A DNA stretch of 37,555 bases. Origin: Bacteroidales bacterium (GTDB taxonomy: Bacteria > Bacteroidota > Bacteroidia > Bacteroidales > UBA932). The position numbers and the translations under genes were made by a program. Shown one piece after another: positions 27,250-37,275 of this stretch (positions are counted from its first letter, which is position 1; the number at the start of each line of letters is the position of its first letter). Location of the stretch: the NCBI GenBank assembly GCA_017527625.1, contig JAFXPV010000092.1:1-37555 (forward strand). The letters run 5' to 3'. The notes beneath the pieces were generated by a model. The model was not told the DNA's origin and did no database searches. It saw only the letters and a list, made by a program, of their open reading frames with translations.

Positions 27250-29319
27250 ATGAGCGATTACAAAAGGATTCTTGTCACCAGCGCGCTGCCGTATGCGAAC
27301 GGCCCTGTACATATCGGACATCTTGCCGGAGTTTATGTTCCTGCGGACATCTATGTCAGATATCAGCGAATGCGCGGCCGCGAGGTCCTCTTTGTCTGCG
27401 GTTCCGACGAGCACGGCGTTCCCGTTACCCAGCGCGCCCGCAAAGAGGGCATAACCCCTCAGCAGGTGGTAGACCGCTACCACTCGCTCATCAAGAAGTC
27501 TTTCGAAGATTTCGGCATCGGTTTCGACATTTATTCACGCACTACCTCGGCCACTCACCACGAGTTTGCCGCTCAGTTTTTCCGCAAGCTTTATGACGAC
27601 GGGAAACTGATAGAGCGCACAAGCAAGCAATACTACGACGAGGAGGTCCAGGAGTTTCTGACAGACCGCGACATCGTCGGAGAATGCCCCCACTGCGGCA
27701 ATCCTGATGCATACGGCAACCAGTGCGAGAAATGCGGACGTGACCTTTCTCCCGAAGAACTGATCAATCCCCGCAGCAAGCGCAGCAAGTCGACTCCCGT
27801 CCTGCGCGAGACCAAGAACTGGTATCTTCCCCTCAACGAGTACGAACCGTGGCTCCGCGATTGGATCCTGGAGCAGCATAAGGAATGGCGTCCGAATGTC
27901 TACGGTCAGTGCAAGAGCTGGCTCGATTCAGGGTTGCAGCCCCGCGCTATGACCCGCGACCTTGACTGGGGCATTCCGGTCCCGGTGGAAGGCGCCGAAG
28001 GTAAGGTGCTGTACGTGTGGTTCGACGCTCCGATAGGGTATATTTCCAATACCAAGGAGTTGTGCGAGCGCGAACCTGGCAAGTGGGGCACCTGGCAGAA
28101 GTGGTGGCAGGATGAAGACACCAAGCTGGTGCATTTCATCGGCAAGGACAACATCGTGTTCCACTGCATCATCTTCCCCTCTATGATGAAGGCCCACGGT
28201 CAATATATTATGCCTGACAATGTTCCTGCCAACGAGTTCCTGAACCTGGAGAACGACAAGATATCGACTTCCAAGAACTGGGCTGTATGGCTGAATGAAT
28301 ACCTCGAGGATTTCCCGGGTATGCAGGACGTGCTCCGCTACGTGCTGACCGCCAATGCTCCCGAGACCAAGGACAACAATTTCACGTGGAAAGATTATCA
28401 GGACCGCAACAACAGCGAGCTTGTCGCCATCTACGGCAACTTCGTGAACCGTGCGGTAGTCCTGACACATAAATATTTCGACGGCAAGGTTCCCGCCAAT
28501 GCCAAGCCCGAGGCAGTCGATGCCGAGACTTTGGCGCAGCTTCCGCAGATCAGGGCCGCCATCGAAGACAACATCGAGCACTACAAGTTCCGTGAGGCTC
28601 TGAAAGAGGCTATGAACCTGGCCCGCATAGGCAACAAATATATCTCTGATACCGAGCCGTGGAAGGTTGCCAAGACCGACATCGACCGCACTGCATCAAT
28701 CCTTTACACTTCTTTGCAGATCTGCGCCAACCTTGCCATCGCTTTCTCACCCTTCCTGCCGTTCTCATCAGAGAAGTTGCGTCAGATGCTCTGTCTTGAC
28801 CGCCTCTCTTGGGACAGCCTTGGAAATGCCGAGGTATTGCCGGCAGGCCACCAGATTGCTCCCGCGCAGCTGATGTTTGCCAAGATAGAGGACAGCCAGA
28901 TCGACGCACAGATAGCCAAACTGCAGGCTACCAAGGCCGAACACGAAGCGGCCGCCGCTGCAGCACTGGCAGAGACTCCGGCTGCTGCCAAGGCAGAATG
29001 CGTCTTTGAAGACTTCGAGAAGATGGATATCCGCACTGCCACCGTTCTCGAGGCGGAGAAGGTCCCCAACACCGACAAACTCCTCCACCTCAAGATAGAC
29101 ACGGGCCTCGATGTCCGCGAACTTGTGAGCGGAATCGCCCAATATTATACTCCCGAAGAAATGGTCGGCAAGCAGATATGCATACTGGCCAACCTCAAGC
29201 CCCGCAAGATCAAGGGCATCGTGTCGCAGGGTATGATCCTTATGGCTCAGCAGCCGGACGGCAAAATGCGTGTGGTAAGTCCTGAAGAGAGGCTTGCGAA
29301 CGGAGCTACAATAGGCTAG
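27250..29319 (+). CDS. metG: Methionine--tRNA ligase with C-terminal tRNA-binding domain
   Basis: A 689-residue class I synthetase. The HIGH motif is HIGH at residues 21-24. The zinc knuckle has CPHC and CEKCG. The KMSKS-equivalent is KISTS at 337-341 ([11 protein letters not shown]), a common variant. The anticodon-binding domain follows and the C-terminus (about 585-689, [19 protein letters not shown] to GMILMA) is an OB-fold tRNA-binding domain that mediates dimerisation. The linker between is Ala-rich. It charges initiator and elongator tRNA-Met. The TAG stop overlaps the SD-like sequence of recX. Confidence 0.97.
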   Translation: MSDYKRILVTSALPYANGPVHIGHLAGVYVPADIYVRYQRMRGREVLFVCGSDEHGVPVTQRARKEGITPQQVVDRYHSLIKKSFEDFGIGFDIYSRTTSATHHEFAAQFFRKLYDDGKLIERTSKQYYDEEVQEFLTDRDIVGECPHCGNPDAYGNQCEKCGRDLSPEELINPRSKRSKSTPVLRETKNWYLPLNEYEPWLRDWILEQHKEWRPNVYGQCKSWLDSGLQPRAMTRDLDWGIPVPVEGAEGKVLYVWFDAPIGYISNTKELCEREPGKWGTWQKWWQDEDTKLVHFIGKDNIVFHCIIFPSMMKAHGQYIMPDNVPANEFLNLENDKISTSKNWAVWLNEYLEDFPGMQDVLRYVLTANAPETKDNNFTWKDYQDRNNSELVAIYGNFVNRAVVLTHKYFDGKVPANAKPEAVDAETLAQLPQIRAAIEDNIEHYKFREALKEAMNLARIGNKYISDTEPWKVAKTDIDRTASILYTSLQICANLAIAFSPFLPFSSEKLRQMLCLDRLSWDSLGNAEVLPAGHQIAPAQLMFAKIEDSQIDAQIAKLQATKAEHEAAAAAALAETPAAAKAECVFEDFEKMDIRTATVLEAEKVPNTDKLLHLKIDTGLDVRELVSGIAQYYTPEEMVGKQICILANLKPRKIKGIVSQGMILMAQQPDGKMRVVSPEERLANGATIG

Positions 29320-29331
29320 AGGAGTTTCCCT

Positions 29332-29781
29332 ATGACCGAGGAGCTGATCTATAGCCGTATGATGGCTCTATGCAGCCGCCGCGAGTACTGCAAGGCCGAC
29401 ATCGCAGCCAAGATAGCAGCCCTGTCCGAGGAAGTGGATGCGCAGGCGATGATAGAAAAGCTCTGTGCAGAAAGGTTCATTGATGAGAACAGATATGCTG
29501 CCGCGTTCGTCAGGGACAAGAGCAGGCTGTCTGGCTGGGGTGAGATGAAGATACGCTGCGCGTTGCAGCGTAAAGGTCTCGACAAGGAGACCATAGCGGA
29601 AGCGATGGACCAGATAGACCAGAGCCAGCAGATGGAAAGACTCGAGAAGATGATGAAGGCCAAGGCCCAGTCGCTCAAGGCAGCATCTTCGGAAGAGAAA
29701 CGTGCCAAACTTTTGCGTTTCGCCGTTTCAAGAGGTTTCACCTACGCTCAGGCAGACGAGATTTGTAAAAAGATAAAATAA
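29332..29781 (+). CDS. recX: Regulatory protein RecX
   Basis: A 149-residue helical protein with three RecX repeats: YCKADIAAKI, ERFIDENRYAAAFVRDK, GEMKIRCALQRKGLDKETI, and the C-terminal KLLRFAVSRGFTYAQADEI. RecX inhibits RecA filament growth. Unlike in many bacteria it is not next to recA, which lies about 21 kb upstream. AGAGGAG at 29318-29324 lies seven bases before the ATG, a rare Shine-Dalgarno-like site for this genome. Confidence 0.93.
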   Translation: MTEELIYSRMMALCSRREYCKADIAAKIAALSEEVDAQAMIEKLCAERFIDENRYAAAFVRDKSRLSGWGEMKIRCALQRKGLDKETIAEAMDQIDQSQQMERLEKMMKAKAQSLKAASSEEKRAKLLRFAVSRGFTYAQADEICKKIK

Positions 29782-29784
29782 GAT

Positions 29785-30865
29785 ATGGTTACCTCAGAAC
29801 AGATTAAAGACATTAAACAGCGGTTAGAGACGTTGGGGAGGTGTCTTTGACATACCTGCCAAACGTATAGAACTAGCCAGGCAACAGGAGCTGACCCTGG
29901 CTCCGGACTTCTGGAACGACCCCAAGGCGGCCGAAGTCGTAGTCAAGAAGATATCAGCCATTAAATTCTGGGTTGACGGCTATGCCAAAGCCGAAGGCCT
30001 GATGGATGACTGCAATACTCTCTCTGAATTCGGCGAGGATGCGGCCGACGATATGGATGCCGCTTATTCCCAGCTGCTGGCACAGGTAGAGAGCCTTGAG
30101 ATGCGCAATATGCTGAGCGCGGAAGGCGACAATCTCGGAGCCATCCTCAAAATCAATTCAGGAGCAGGCGGCACCGAGGCCAACGACTGGAGTGCTATGC
30201 TGATGCGTATGTATATGCGCTGGGGTGAGCGCAACGGCTACAAAATCGAAGTCAGCGATATGCTGGAAGGCGACGAGGCCGGCATCAAATCAGTGACCAT
30301 CGAATTCGAAGGGGAATATGCCTACGGCTATCTGAAGGCCGAGAACGGTGTCCACCGCCTGGTGCGCATCTCTCCCTACAATGCTCAGGGCAAGCGCCAG
30401 ACAACATTCTCAAGCGTCTTCGTATACCCTTTGGTGGACGACACCATACAGATAGAGATCAATCCTTCCGACCTGGAGTGGGATACCTACCGCAGCAGCG
30501 GAGCAGGCGGCCAGAACGTCAACAAAGTTGAAACAGGCGTCCGCGTGAAGCACATCCCCACCGGCATCGTGGTGGAAAACACCGAGACCCGCAGCCAGCT
30601 CGACAACCGCCAGAATGCGCTGAGGATATTGAAGTCACACCTCTATGACCTCGAACTCAAGAAGCGTCAGGAAAAGCAGGCCGAGCTTGAAGGACAGAAA
30701 AAGAAAATCGAGTGGGGCAGCCAGATCCGCAGCTATGTCCTCCATCCCTACAAGATGGTCAAGGACCTGCGCACAGGCTATGAGACCTCCGACACCCAGG
30801 GCGTCCTCGACGGGGACCTGAACGACTTTATGAAAGTCTATCTGATGAGCAACGGAAACAATTAA
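29785..30865 (+). CDS. prfB: Peptide chain release factor 2, made by programmed +1 frameshift
   Basis: A 359-residue RF2, recognising UGA and UAA. Codons 1-21 are read from ATG 29785 to CTT 29845-29847, then an in-frame TGA (29848-29850). Skipping one base (T 29848) continues with GAC into the main frame, DIPAKRIELA and on to the TAA at 30863-30865. The GGQ peptide-release motif is encoded at 30506-30514 (SSGAGGQNVNK). GTEANDW and the C-terminal MVKDLRTGYETS are family segments. Calling only the downstream frame from an internal Met would cut off about 72 residues. It begins three bases after recX and ends 12 bases before fumarase. Confidence 0.95.
29835..29851 (+). promoter_or_regulatory. 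prfB +1 programmed frameshift site
   Basis: GGGGAGGTGTCTTTGAC: an SD-like GGGGAGG, three bases, the slippery CTT, then TGA C. The spacing between the SD-like element and CTT matches that of E. coli prfB. RF2 thus controls its own synthesis: low RF2 slows termination at TGA and favours the shift. Confidence 0.93.
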
Positions 30866-30877
30866 AACCTAAAAGAT

Positions 30878-32491
30878 ATGGAATTCAAATATGCACCTAT
30901 GTTTCAGCTTGGTCCCGATACCACTGAATACTACTGCCTGACGAAAGACGGCGTGTCCGTAGGCGAGTTCGAGGGACATAAGATATTGAAAGTGGCTCCC
31001 GAAGCCCTGGAAATGCTGGCAAATGCAGCCTTCAGAGATGTCAACTTCCTGCTGCGCCGCGCCCATAACCAGCAGGTGGCCTCTATCCTTTCCGACCCCG
31101 AGGCCAGCGACAATGACAAATACGTAGCCCTGACTTTCCTGCGCAATGCCGAAGTCGCCGCCAAAGGCAAGCTTCCTTTCTGCCAGGACACCGGAACCGC
31201 CATCATCCACGGCGAGAAGGGTCAGCAGGTATGGACCGGTTTCTGTGACGAAGAGGCTCTGTCGCGCGGAGTCTACAAGACTTATACTGAAGAGAATCTC
31301 CGCTACAGCCAGAACGCACCTCTGAATATGTACGACTAGATCAACACCAAATGCAACCTCCCGGCCCAGATCGATATCGAAGCAACTGAAGGTATGGAAT
31401 ACCGCTTCCTCTGCGTAGTCAAGGGCGGCGGTTCTGCAAACAAAACCTATCTCTACCAGGAAACAAAGGCCCGCATCCAGAATCCCGGCACACTTGTTCC
31501 TTTCCTCACCGAAAAGATGCGTACCCTCGGAACAGCTGCTTGCCCGCCTTACCACATCGCATTCGTAATCGGCGGCACTTCTGCCGAGAAGAACCTGCTT
31601 ACCGTGAAACTGGCGTCAACCCATTATTATGACGGACTGCCTACTACCGGAGATGAGACCGGCCGCGCTTTCCGCGATGTCGAGCTGGAGAAACAGCTCC
31701 TTGAAGAAGCCCATAAGATCGGTCTCGGCGCCCAGTTCGGAGGCAAGGCGTTCGCCCACGACATCCGCGTGGTCCGTCTGCCCCGCCACGGTGCAAGCTG
31801 CCCCATCGGCCTGGGCGTAAGCTGCTCTGCCGACCGCAACATCAAAGCCAAGATCAATGCTGACGGTGTCTGGATCGAAAAGATGGATGACAATCCGGCT
31901 GAACTGATCCCCGAAGAACTCCGCAATGCCGGTGAAGGCGGCGGCGTCGTGATCAACCTCGACCAGCCTATGTCAGAAATCTGCAAGACACTCTCCAAAT
32001 ATCCCGTATCTACCCGCGTCAGCCTCAACGGCACCATCATCGTGGCACGCGACATCGCACACGCCAAGTTGAAAGCCCGTCTTGACGCCGGAGAAGACCT
32101 TCCTGATTACTTCAAGAATCACCCCGTACTCTACGCAGGCCCCGCCAAGACTCCTGCCGGAATGCCTTGCGGCTCGATGGGCCCGACTACAGCCAACCGT
32201 ATGGATCCCTACGTCGATGAGTTCCAGGACCACGGCGGCTCAATGGTTATGATTGCCAAGGGCAACAGGACCAAGGCCGTTACTGACGCCTGCAAGAAGC
32301 ACGGCGGATTCTATCTCGGAAGCATCGGAGGCCCTGCAGCCGTGCTGTCGATGAACTCCATCAAGAGCATCGAGTGCGTTGAATATCCTGAACTCGGTAT
32401 GGAGGCCATCTGGCGCATCGAAGTCAAGGACTTCCCTGCCTTCATCCTCGTGGACGACAAAGGCAACGATTTCTTCGCAGGTAAATTGTAA
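30878..32491 (+). pseudogene. Fumarate hydratase, class I (4Fe-4S), interrupted by one in-frame TAG
   Basis: The frame encodes a 537-residue class I fumarase if TAG at 31337-31339 (codon 154) is read as an amino acid. No frameshift is present and no other stop occurs in the remaining 383 codons. The cluster cysteines Cys102 (FCQDTGT), Cys222 (ACPPYH) and Cys316 (GVSCSADRN) fit E. coli FumA Cys105, Cys224 and Cys318; [13 protein letters not shown] is also present. The first Cys lies before the stop and the others after, so neither piece alone can hold the cluster. The enzyme interconverts fumarate and malate. A GAG or AAG codon is likely at this position in relatives. Recent nonsense mutation or an assembly error is the simplest explanation. 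It abuts convergent galE with no gap. Confidence 0.9.
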
Positions 32492-33508
32492 TTATCCCAG
32501 GCTCTGCTGCCATTTCCAGGCGGCACGCAAAGTATCTTCCAAAGGACGCTCGGCTTTCCAGCCGAGCTCTTTGTTTGCATAGCTGGTGTCAGCCCAGACG
32601 GCTTCGATGTCTCCTGCCCTGCGGCCGGCGATCTTGTAGTTGAGCTTCAGGTTGTTAACCTTCTCGAAAGTCTTCACGATTTCGAGAGTGGACACGCCCC
32701 TTCCGGTGCCGATGTTGAATATTTCATAGTCAGCCTTGCTGCGTCCGCCGCACATACGGTCTACAGCTACAACGTGTGCCTTAGCCAGATCCACAACGTC
32801 GATGTAATCGCGGATGCAAGTTCCGTCGGGAGTGTTGTAGTCGTCTCCGAAAATGCTGAGCATAGGGCGTATTCCGGCGGCAGTCTGGGTCACGAAGGGA
32901 ATCAGGTTGTTGGGCACTCCGCGCGGCAGTTCTCCTATCAGTGCGCTGGGATGGGCTCCGATGGGGTTGAAGTAACGGAGGGCGATGCCCTTTACCTTGC
33001 CGTATGCGGCTACGGTGTCGTGCAGAATGTCTTCGCACATCTGCTTGGTGGCTCCGTAAGGAGCGAGGGCAGGCTTGCGGGGAGTCTGTTCAGTGACAGG
33101 AAGCACATCGGCCTGGCCATATACTGTGCACGATGAAGAGAACACGATGTTCGGCACGTCGTATTTCATCATCAGTGTCAGCAGATTGATAAGCGAGCCG
33201 AGGTTGTTGCGGTAGTAGTCCAGCGGGATGTGTACGGATTCTCCTACGGCCTTCAGCGCTGCGAAATGTATCACTGCCTCGAATTTGTGAGTACTGAAGA
33301 TTTTTTCGAGCGCAGGGACGTCGAGGCAGTCGACCTGGTTGAAATCGACATTCTTGCCTGTAATCTTCTCGATGCCTTTTACTGCATCGATTTCTGAATT
33401 GCTGAGATTGTCTACGATTACCGGTTCATAACCTGCCATAATCAGTTCTACACACGTGTGGGAGCCTATATATCCGCTTCCTCCAGTAACTAAAACCTGT
33501 TTACCCAT
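32492..33508 (-). CDS. galE: UDP-glucose 4-epimerase
   Basis: A 338-residue short-chain dehydrogenase-type epimerase that interconverts UDP-glucose and UDP-galactose with bound NAD. The GxxGxxG motif is in VTGGSGYIG (residues 7-15). Ser125-127 (SSSCTVYG) with Tyr151 and Lys155 (YGATK) form the catalytic group. Other signatures are HFAALKAVGES and YYRNNL. It matches the galactose released by the GH2 enzyme, although it is not clustered with it. Its stop codon directly adjoins that of fumarase. Confidence 0.96.
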   Translation of the reverse strand: MGKQVLVTGGSGYIGSHTCVELIMAGYEPVIVDNLSNSEIDAVKGIEKITGKNVDFNQVDCLDVPALEKIFSTHKFEAVIHFAALKAVGESVHIPLDYYRNNLGSLINLLTLMMKYDVPNIVFSSSCTVYGQADVLPVTEQTPRKPALAPYGATKQMCEDILHDTVAAYGKVKGIALRYFNPIGAHPSALIGELPRGVPNNLIPFVTQTAAGIRPMLSIFGDDYNTPDGTCIRDYIDVVDLAKAHVVAVDRMCGGRSKADYEIFNIGTGRGVSTLEIVKTFEKVNNLKLNYKIAGRRAGDIEAVWADTSYANKELGWKAERPLEDTLRAAWKWQQSLG

Positions 33509-33531
33509 AATGATTTAGATTTTCTACGTGC

Positions 33532-33539
33532 CAAATTTA
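33532..33539 (-). promoter_or_regulatory. galE -7 element
   Basis: TAAATTTG on the reverse strand, 23 bases before the galE ATG. No clear -33. Confidence 0.6.
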
Positions 33540-33611
33540 GTGAAAAACTTATGTTTTGGTAAGGTTTTTGACAATACGTGAACTGAAGTTCAACCCAAAC
33601 AAATTACAGTT

Positions 33612-34748
33612 ATGAAAAAGTTTGCACCTATGGCACTTTCCCTCATCATTGTAATGATGTGTGTCAGCCCGATCGAGGTGATGGGACAATCAAGAAGGTC
33701 TGCTAATTCAGCATCTTCTACCAGCGTGCAAAAGAACTCTCCTGCTAAAAGCAGCGCCGCGACAAACAATGTGTCAACGGGCGGAAGCAGGAGGAGTGGT
33801 TCCTCTTCAAATATGAATGCTGCCAATACTGCCGCCGCAAGCAGGTCAACTGCTACCAAGTCAGCGCCTTCAGCAAGCAGCCGTTCTATCAGTAATACTC
33901 GTGAGACACGTAATATCAGCAGCGGAGCAAGCCACAACAATGCCGCAGCAGCAACCCGCAGCGTAGGCACGTCAACTCGCAGCAGCAACAGTTCAGCGAC
34001 CCGCAGCGTCAGCGCTTCAACTCGCAGCGTCAATGCCGCCGCTGCAAATCGCAACGGCAATGCCGGACGCAGCGTCGCAAGCACTGCTAACAGGCACGAC
34101 AACGTGGCTTCAAAGGCTGGGACCCGCACAGAGGCCAGAGTTCACGAAGGTGGCCGCGCTGAGGCGCCCAGGGTAAACAACAACCCTCCGGCAGCCCGCA
34201 ACGAACCTCCGAGGGATAATGGGAGAATGAACAACAATCCGCCCAGACCCCACGACAATGGTCCGATGGTTCATCACGAGCCCCCGAGGCCTCCGAGAGG
34301 ACCCGGACACAATCCGCCCCCTCCTCCTCGTCCGAGACCTCCGAGAGGCAGCCACTTCCGCGCTTCAATGATCGGCACCCTGATCACCATTGCCAAGATC
34401 AACGCCCTTAACGACGCAATCCGCAGGGCAGAGCGCGCAGCAAGGCTTGCGACCCGCTACTCAATCGTAGTCAACCGCAACTACACTCCCAGAACCTACG
34501 CAACGATAGTAGAGACCGTCAGGGATGACATCAACTACTACTACAACGACGGAGTGTTCTACATCATCGGAGCAGACGGCGACTACTACGTGATCGAGCC
34601 TCCTATCGGAGCCCTTGTAGAGGCGATACCTACTGACTATGAGACAGTGATTATCGACGATGAAGTCTTCTACCAGGTTGACGACACCCTCTACAGACTG
34701 ACGATAATCGACGGAATCCCCTACTTCGAAGTAGTACTTAACCTGTAA
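33612..34748 (+). CDS. Exported low-complexity protein with DUF6515-like C-terminal domain
   Basis: A 378-residue protein with signal peptide MKKFAPMALSLIIVMMCVSPIEVMGQS. Residues 28-170 are Ser/Ala/Asn/Thr/Arg-rich with repeated STRSV/SATRSVS units. Residues 175-248 are Pro/Arg/Asn/His-rich (NNPPRPHDNG, PPPPPRPRPPRG). The C-terminal domain (about 255-378) is ordered: YYYNDGVFYIIGADGDYYVIEPPIGALVEAIP in outline, then DDEVFYQVDDTLYRL and DGIPYFEVV, repeated strand pairs typical of DUF6515. The disordered, strongly basic region suggests binding to polysaccharide or nucleic acid at the surface; this is a guess. Flanked by galE (divergent) and a terminator. Confidence 0.82.
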   Translation: MKKFAPMALSLIIVMMCVSPIEVMGQSRRSANSASSTSVQKNSPAKSSAATNNVSTGGSRRSGSSSNMNAANTAAASRSTATKSAPSASSRSISNTRETRNISSGASHNNAAAATRSVGTSTRSSNSSATRSVSASTRSVNAAAANRNGNAGRSVASTANRHDNVASKAGTRTEARVHEGGRAEAPRVNNNPPAARNEPPRDNGRMNNNPPRPHDNGPMVHHEPPRPPRGPGHNPPPPPRPRPPRGSHFRASMIGTLITIAKINALNDAIRRAERAARLATRYSIVVNRNYTPRTYATIVETVRDDINYYYNDGVFYIIGADGDYYVIEPPIGALVEAIPTDYETVIIDDEVFYQVDDTLYRLTIIDGIPYFEVVLNL

Positions 34749-34763
34749 AGGTCATACATAAAT

Positions 34764-34790
34764 AAAAAAGACGCCCGCGGGCGTCTTTTT
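34764..34790. terminator. Bidirectional terminator between the DUF6515 and GSCFA genes
   Basis: GACGCCCG (34770-34777) is followed directly by its perfect complement (34778-34785), with A6 before and T-run after, serving both converging genes. Confidence 0.9.
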
Positions 34791-35678
34791 TTATGCCTTG
34801 TTTTCAAGACTGCCCTCCCATAACGGGCGGTGCCGGCTCCTGCGGTACTCCCTGCGGGCCTTCCGTGCGGCCTCGACGGCTTGGGGCGTGAAGGCGTAGT
34901 CCAGGAATTTCATAAAGATGAGTTCTGCCGCCTGGCTTGAAGGATGAGTCATATTGTCGGCATAGAAACGGTAATCCCTGAGCTCATCCATCATAATTTC
35001 GAAAGCGGGGAAATAATGGACATTGTCAAATGTCTTGACGAGCTGCTCCGTCGCCAGCAGGAGGGTTGCTTTGCTCAGTGAGTTGCCATACGCACCGTCA
35101 GCGAGATGGCGGATGGGGCTCACGGTAAATATCCATTCCTTGTCCTTCCCGGCACTGACCATCTCTGACAAAAGTCGGACCGACTCTTCGACGGACAGTC
35201 TCTCCCTGCGGAACTCTTTCGCAGGCACTTTGTTGCAGTTGGCAACTATCCTGTCTGTGCCGAGGTGGCGGAACACCCAGGCAGTCCCAAGTGTCACAAG
35301 GCATACTTCGGCTTTAGCAAATGCTTCGCAGGCGGCAGCAAGCGCTTGGTTGGCTGCGGCGAGAAAACCTTCAGCGGTAGGATTGGAAAAACTGGTGTGG
35401 TGCCAGAATGAGTTGTACCGGCCCAGAGGTTCTGAAAAAATCACGTCTGCTTGAGTGAAAGGTTCAGCAGAAACCAGCCTCTGCACTGCGGCAGCGATGG
35501 ACGCGGGATTATAGAGTGTGCCGAAAGGGTTCAAAGAGATGTCGATGCCGCTCTGTGCAAGCCTCTCTCCAATCTCCGCAGCAAAACACGAACCGACGGC
35601 AAAGAACGGCTCAGCGCCGTTGAAGCGCCTGGACAGCGGAGCGATGTCTGCCTCGGTGTAGAGTTTCAGCGGATCCAT
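34791..35678 (-). CDS. GSCFA domain protein
   Basis: A 295-residue protein with the name-giving motif VGSCFA at residues 28-33, then NPFGTLYNPASIA, FWHHTSF, VTLGTAWVF, CNKVPAKEF and TVSPIRHLADG. The family is SGNH-hydrolase-like and may act on envelope polysaccharide or peptidoglycan esters, but no member of this type has a settled substrate as far as I know. The ATG at 35678 is chosen: it lies five bases past the protease stop codon and gives the family's usual N-terminus; a longer frame would overlap that gene by 139 bases. Confidence 0.9.
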   Translation of the reverse strand: MDPLKLYTEADIAPLSRRFNGAEPFFAVGSCFAAEIGERLAQSGIDISLNPFGTLYNPASIAAAVQRLVSAEPFTQADVIFSEPLGRYNSFWHHTSFSNPTAEGFLAAANQALAAACEAFAKAEVCLVTLGTAWVFRHLGTDRIVANCNKVPAKEFRRERLSVEESVRLLSEMVSAGKDKEWIFTVSPIRHLADGAYGNSLSKATLLLATEQLVKTFDNVHYFPAFEIMMDELRDYRFYADNMTHPSSQAAELIFMKFLDYAFTPQAVEAARKARREYRRSRHRPLWEGSLENKA

Positions 35679-35683
35679 ACGGT

Positions 35684-37273
35684 TTACTGACCCTCGGTAG
35701 CGATGGTCACCAGTTTGTCGGTAGTCAGGTAGATAGGGTAGAAGCCTTTGTCTCCCAGCGGGGAATAGCGCGCGATGAGGGCTTTCACCTGGGTCAGTAC
35801 ATATCCTTTCGACCTCTCCCATTCGTCTTTGGTCGGAACTGCGTCGTTGGCTGCCGCAAATTTGAGGAAACTGCCTTCAATGTCCTTTCCGTCAAGGAAT
35901 CTGTTGAGGCCGTCAAGAGTCGTCTGGTTCCTGAGGGCGGCACTGTTGCTGTCGAAGAATTGGCTTGCGTATTTGTTCTGCAGGCCGAGACGGTTGCATT
36001 TTATGTAGAACTCATTCGAGCCGACGGTGTCGATAGGCACGAAGACGTCGGGAATGATGCCGCCACCGCCGTATACTGTCCTTCCGCCCTTGGTGGTGAA
36101 CTTGAGGGAATCTACCACCTTTATGCTGTCGGCGTTGAAGAGCTCTCCGCTGTTGTAGCGGTGCAGTATGTCATAGTCATAGTCGTCGGCATAAGGCTTC
36201 TGGATGCAACGGCCCGACGGAGTGTAGAAACGCTGGATGGTGAGCCTGATGCCGCTGCCGTCGGTGAAATAGACAGGTTCCTGCACGAGGCCCTTGCCGA
36301 ACGAGCGCACTCCGTAGATGGTGGCGCGGTCGTTGTCCTGCATCGCGCCTGCGAAAATTTCGCTGGAAGAAGCGCTGGACTCGTTGATCAGTACGGCAAG
36401 TTCTATGTTCTGGCAGCTGCCGTGGCCGTCGGCGTGCATATCCTCGCGCTTGCGGTGCTTGCCTTCCATATACACTATCAGGTCCCCTTTCTTGAGGAAC
36501 TCGTTGCTGAGAAGCAGCGCCTGGTCGAGATAGCCGCCTGTGTTGTCCCTCAGGTCGAAGATCAGCCTCTTCATCCCTTGCTTGCGGAGGTCGGAGGCAG
36601 CTTCAAGGAACTCCAGGTAGCTGGTGCGGGCGAATTTCGAGAGTTTTATGTATCCTGTGGTATCGTTCAGCATAAAGGCCACGTCGATGCTGTTCACGGG
36701 AATCTTGTCGCGGGTAATGTCGAAGGGTATCAGGTCGTCGATGCCGGAGCGTTTGACTGAGATTTTGACTTTCGTCCCCTTGGGACCCTTCATAAGTTTC
36801 ACCATACTGTCCTGGTCCATCTTGACTCCGGCGATGACGGTATCGTCGACCTTGATGATGCGGTCGCCGGTCTGAAGGCCAGCCTTCTCCGACGGGCCGC
36901 CGGTGATTACGTTGGTGACGATGGCGGTGTCGGCAGGCACGTTGAACTGGATGCCGATGCCGTCGAAGCCGCCCTGCAGCGACTCTTCAGCCTCCTGGAG
37001 GTCAGTCGGAGGCAGATAGACAGAGTGGGGGTCCAGCTCTTTCATAAGTGCAGGGAGGATGTCTTCGGTCACCTTCTTGTGGTCGATGTCGTCGACATAG
37101 TTGTCATCCATTGTTTTGAGGATGACCATAAGTTTCGCCCAGTCGCTGTCGATTGAGTTGACGTCTACTTTATTCCTGCCCTTTATGGCGTTTGAGATGA
37201 GGATTGCGGCGATGAGGATTGAAATCGCCAACAGGACTGTCCTGAGGAGTTTATTGTTTTGGTAGTCAGCCAT
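35684..37273 (-). CDS. CtpA-type S41 family carboxy-terminal processing protease
   Basis: A 529-residue protein with one N-terminal membrane anchor (about residues 9-30). A PDZ domain occupies about 95-175 (GGFDGIGIQF, GGPSEKAGLQTGDRI). The S41 catalytic domain follows with RLIFDLRDNTGGYLD, the serine segment NESSASSSEIFAGAMQD (297-313) and Lys327 in SFGKG, the Ser/Lys dyad. The C-terminus is a helical region of about 130 residues. It probably trims periplasmic or envelope proteins at their C-termini. It starts two bases after the dCMP deaminase stop and is five bases upstream of the GSCFA gene, so the three form an operon. Confidence 0.94.
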   Translation of the reverse strand: MADYQNNKLLRTVLLAISILIAAILISNAIKGRNKVDVNSIDSDWAKLMVILKTMDDNYVDDIDHKKVTEDILPALMKELDPHSVYLPPTDLQEAEESLQGGFDGIGIQFNVPADTAIVTNVITGGPSEKAGLQTGDRIIKVDDTVIAGVKMDQDSMVKLMKGPKGTKVKISVKRSGIDDLIPFDITRDKIPVNSIDVAFMLNDTTGYIKLSKFARTSYLEFLEAASDLRKQGMKRLIFDLRDNTGGYLDQALLLSNEFLKKGDLIVYMEGKHRKREDMHADGHGSCQNIELAVLINESSASSSEIFAGAMQDNDRATIYGVRSFGKGLVQEPVYFTDGSGIRLTIQRFYTPSGRCIQKPYADDYDYDILHRYNSGELFNADSIKVVDSLKFTTKGGRTVYGGGGIIPDVFVPIDTVGSNEFYIKCNRLGLQNKYASQFFDSNSAALRNQTTLDGLNRFLDGKDIEGSFLKFAAANDAVPTKDEWERSKGYVLTQVKALIARYSPLGDKGFYPIYLTTDKLVTIATEGQ

Positions 37274-37275
37274 TG

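Noticed and set aside
30878..32491. Fumarase as a natural two-gene (alpha/beta) enzyme
   Set aside because: Known two-subunit forms split near residue 280-300, between domains. Here the break is at 154, with cluster cysteines on both sides.
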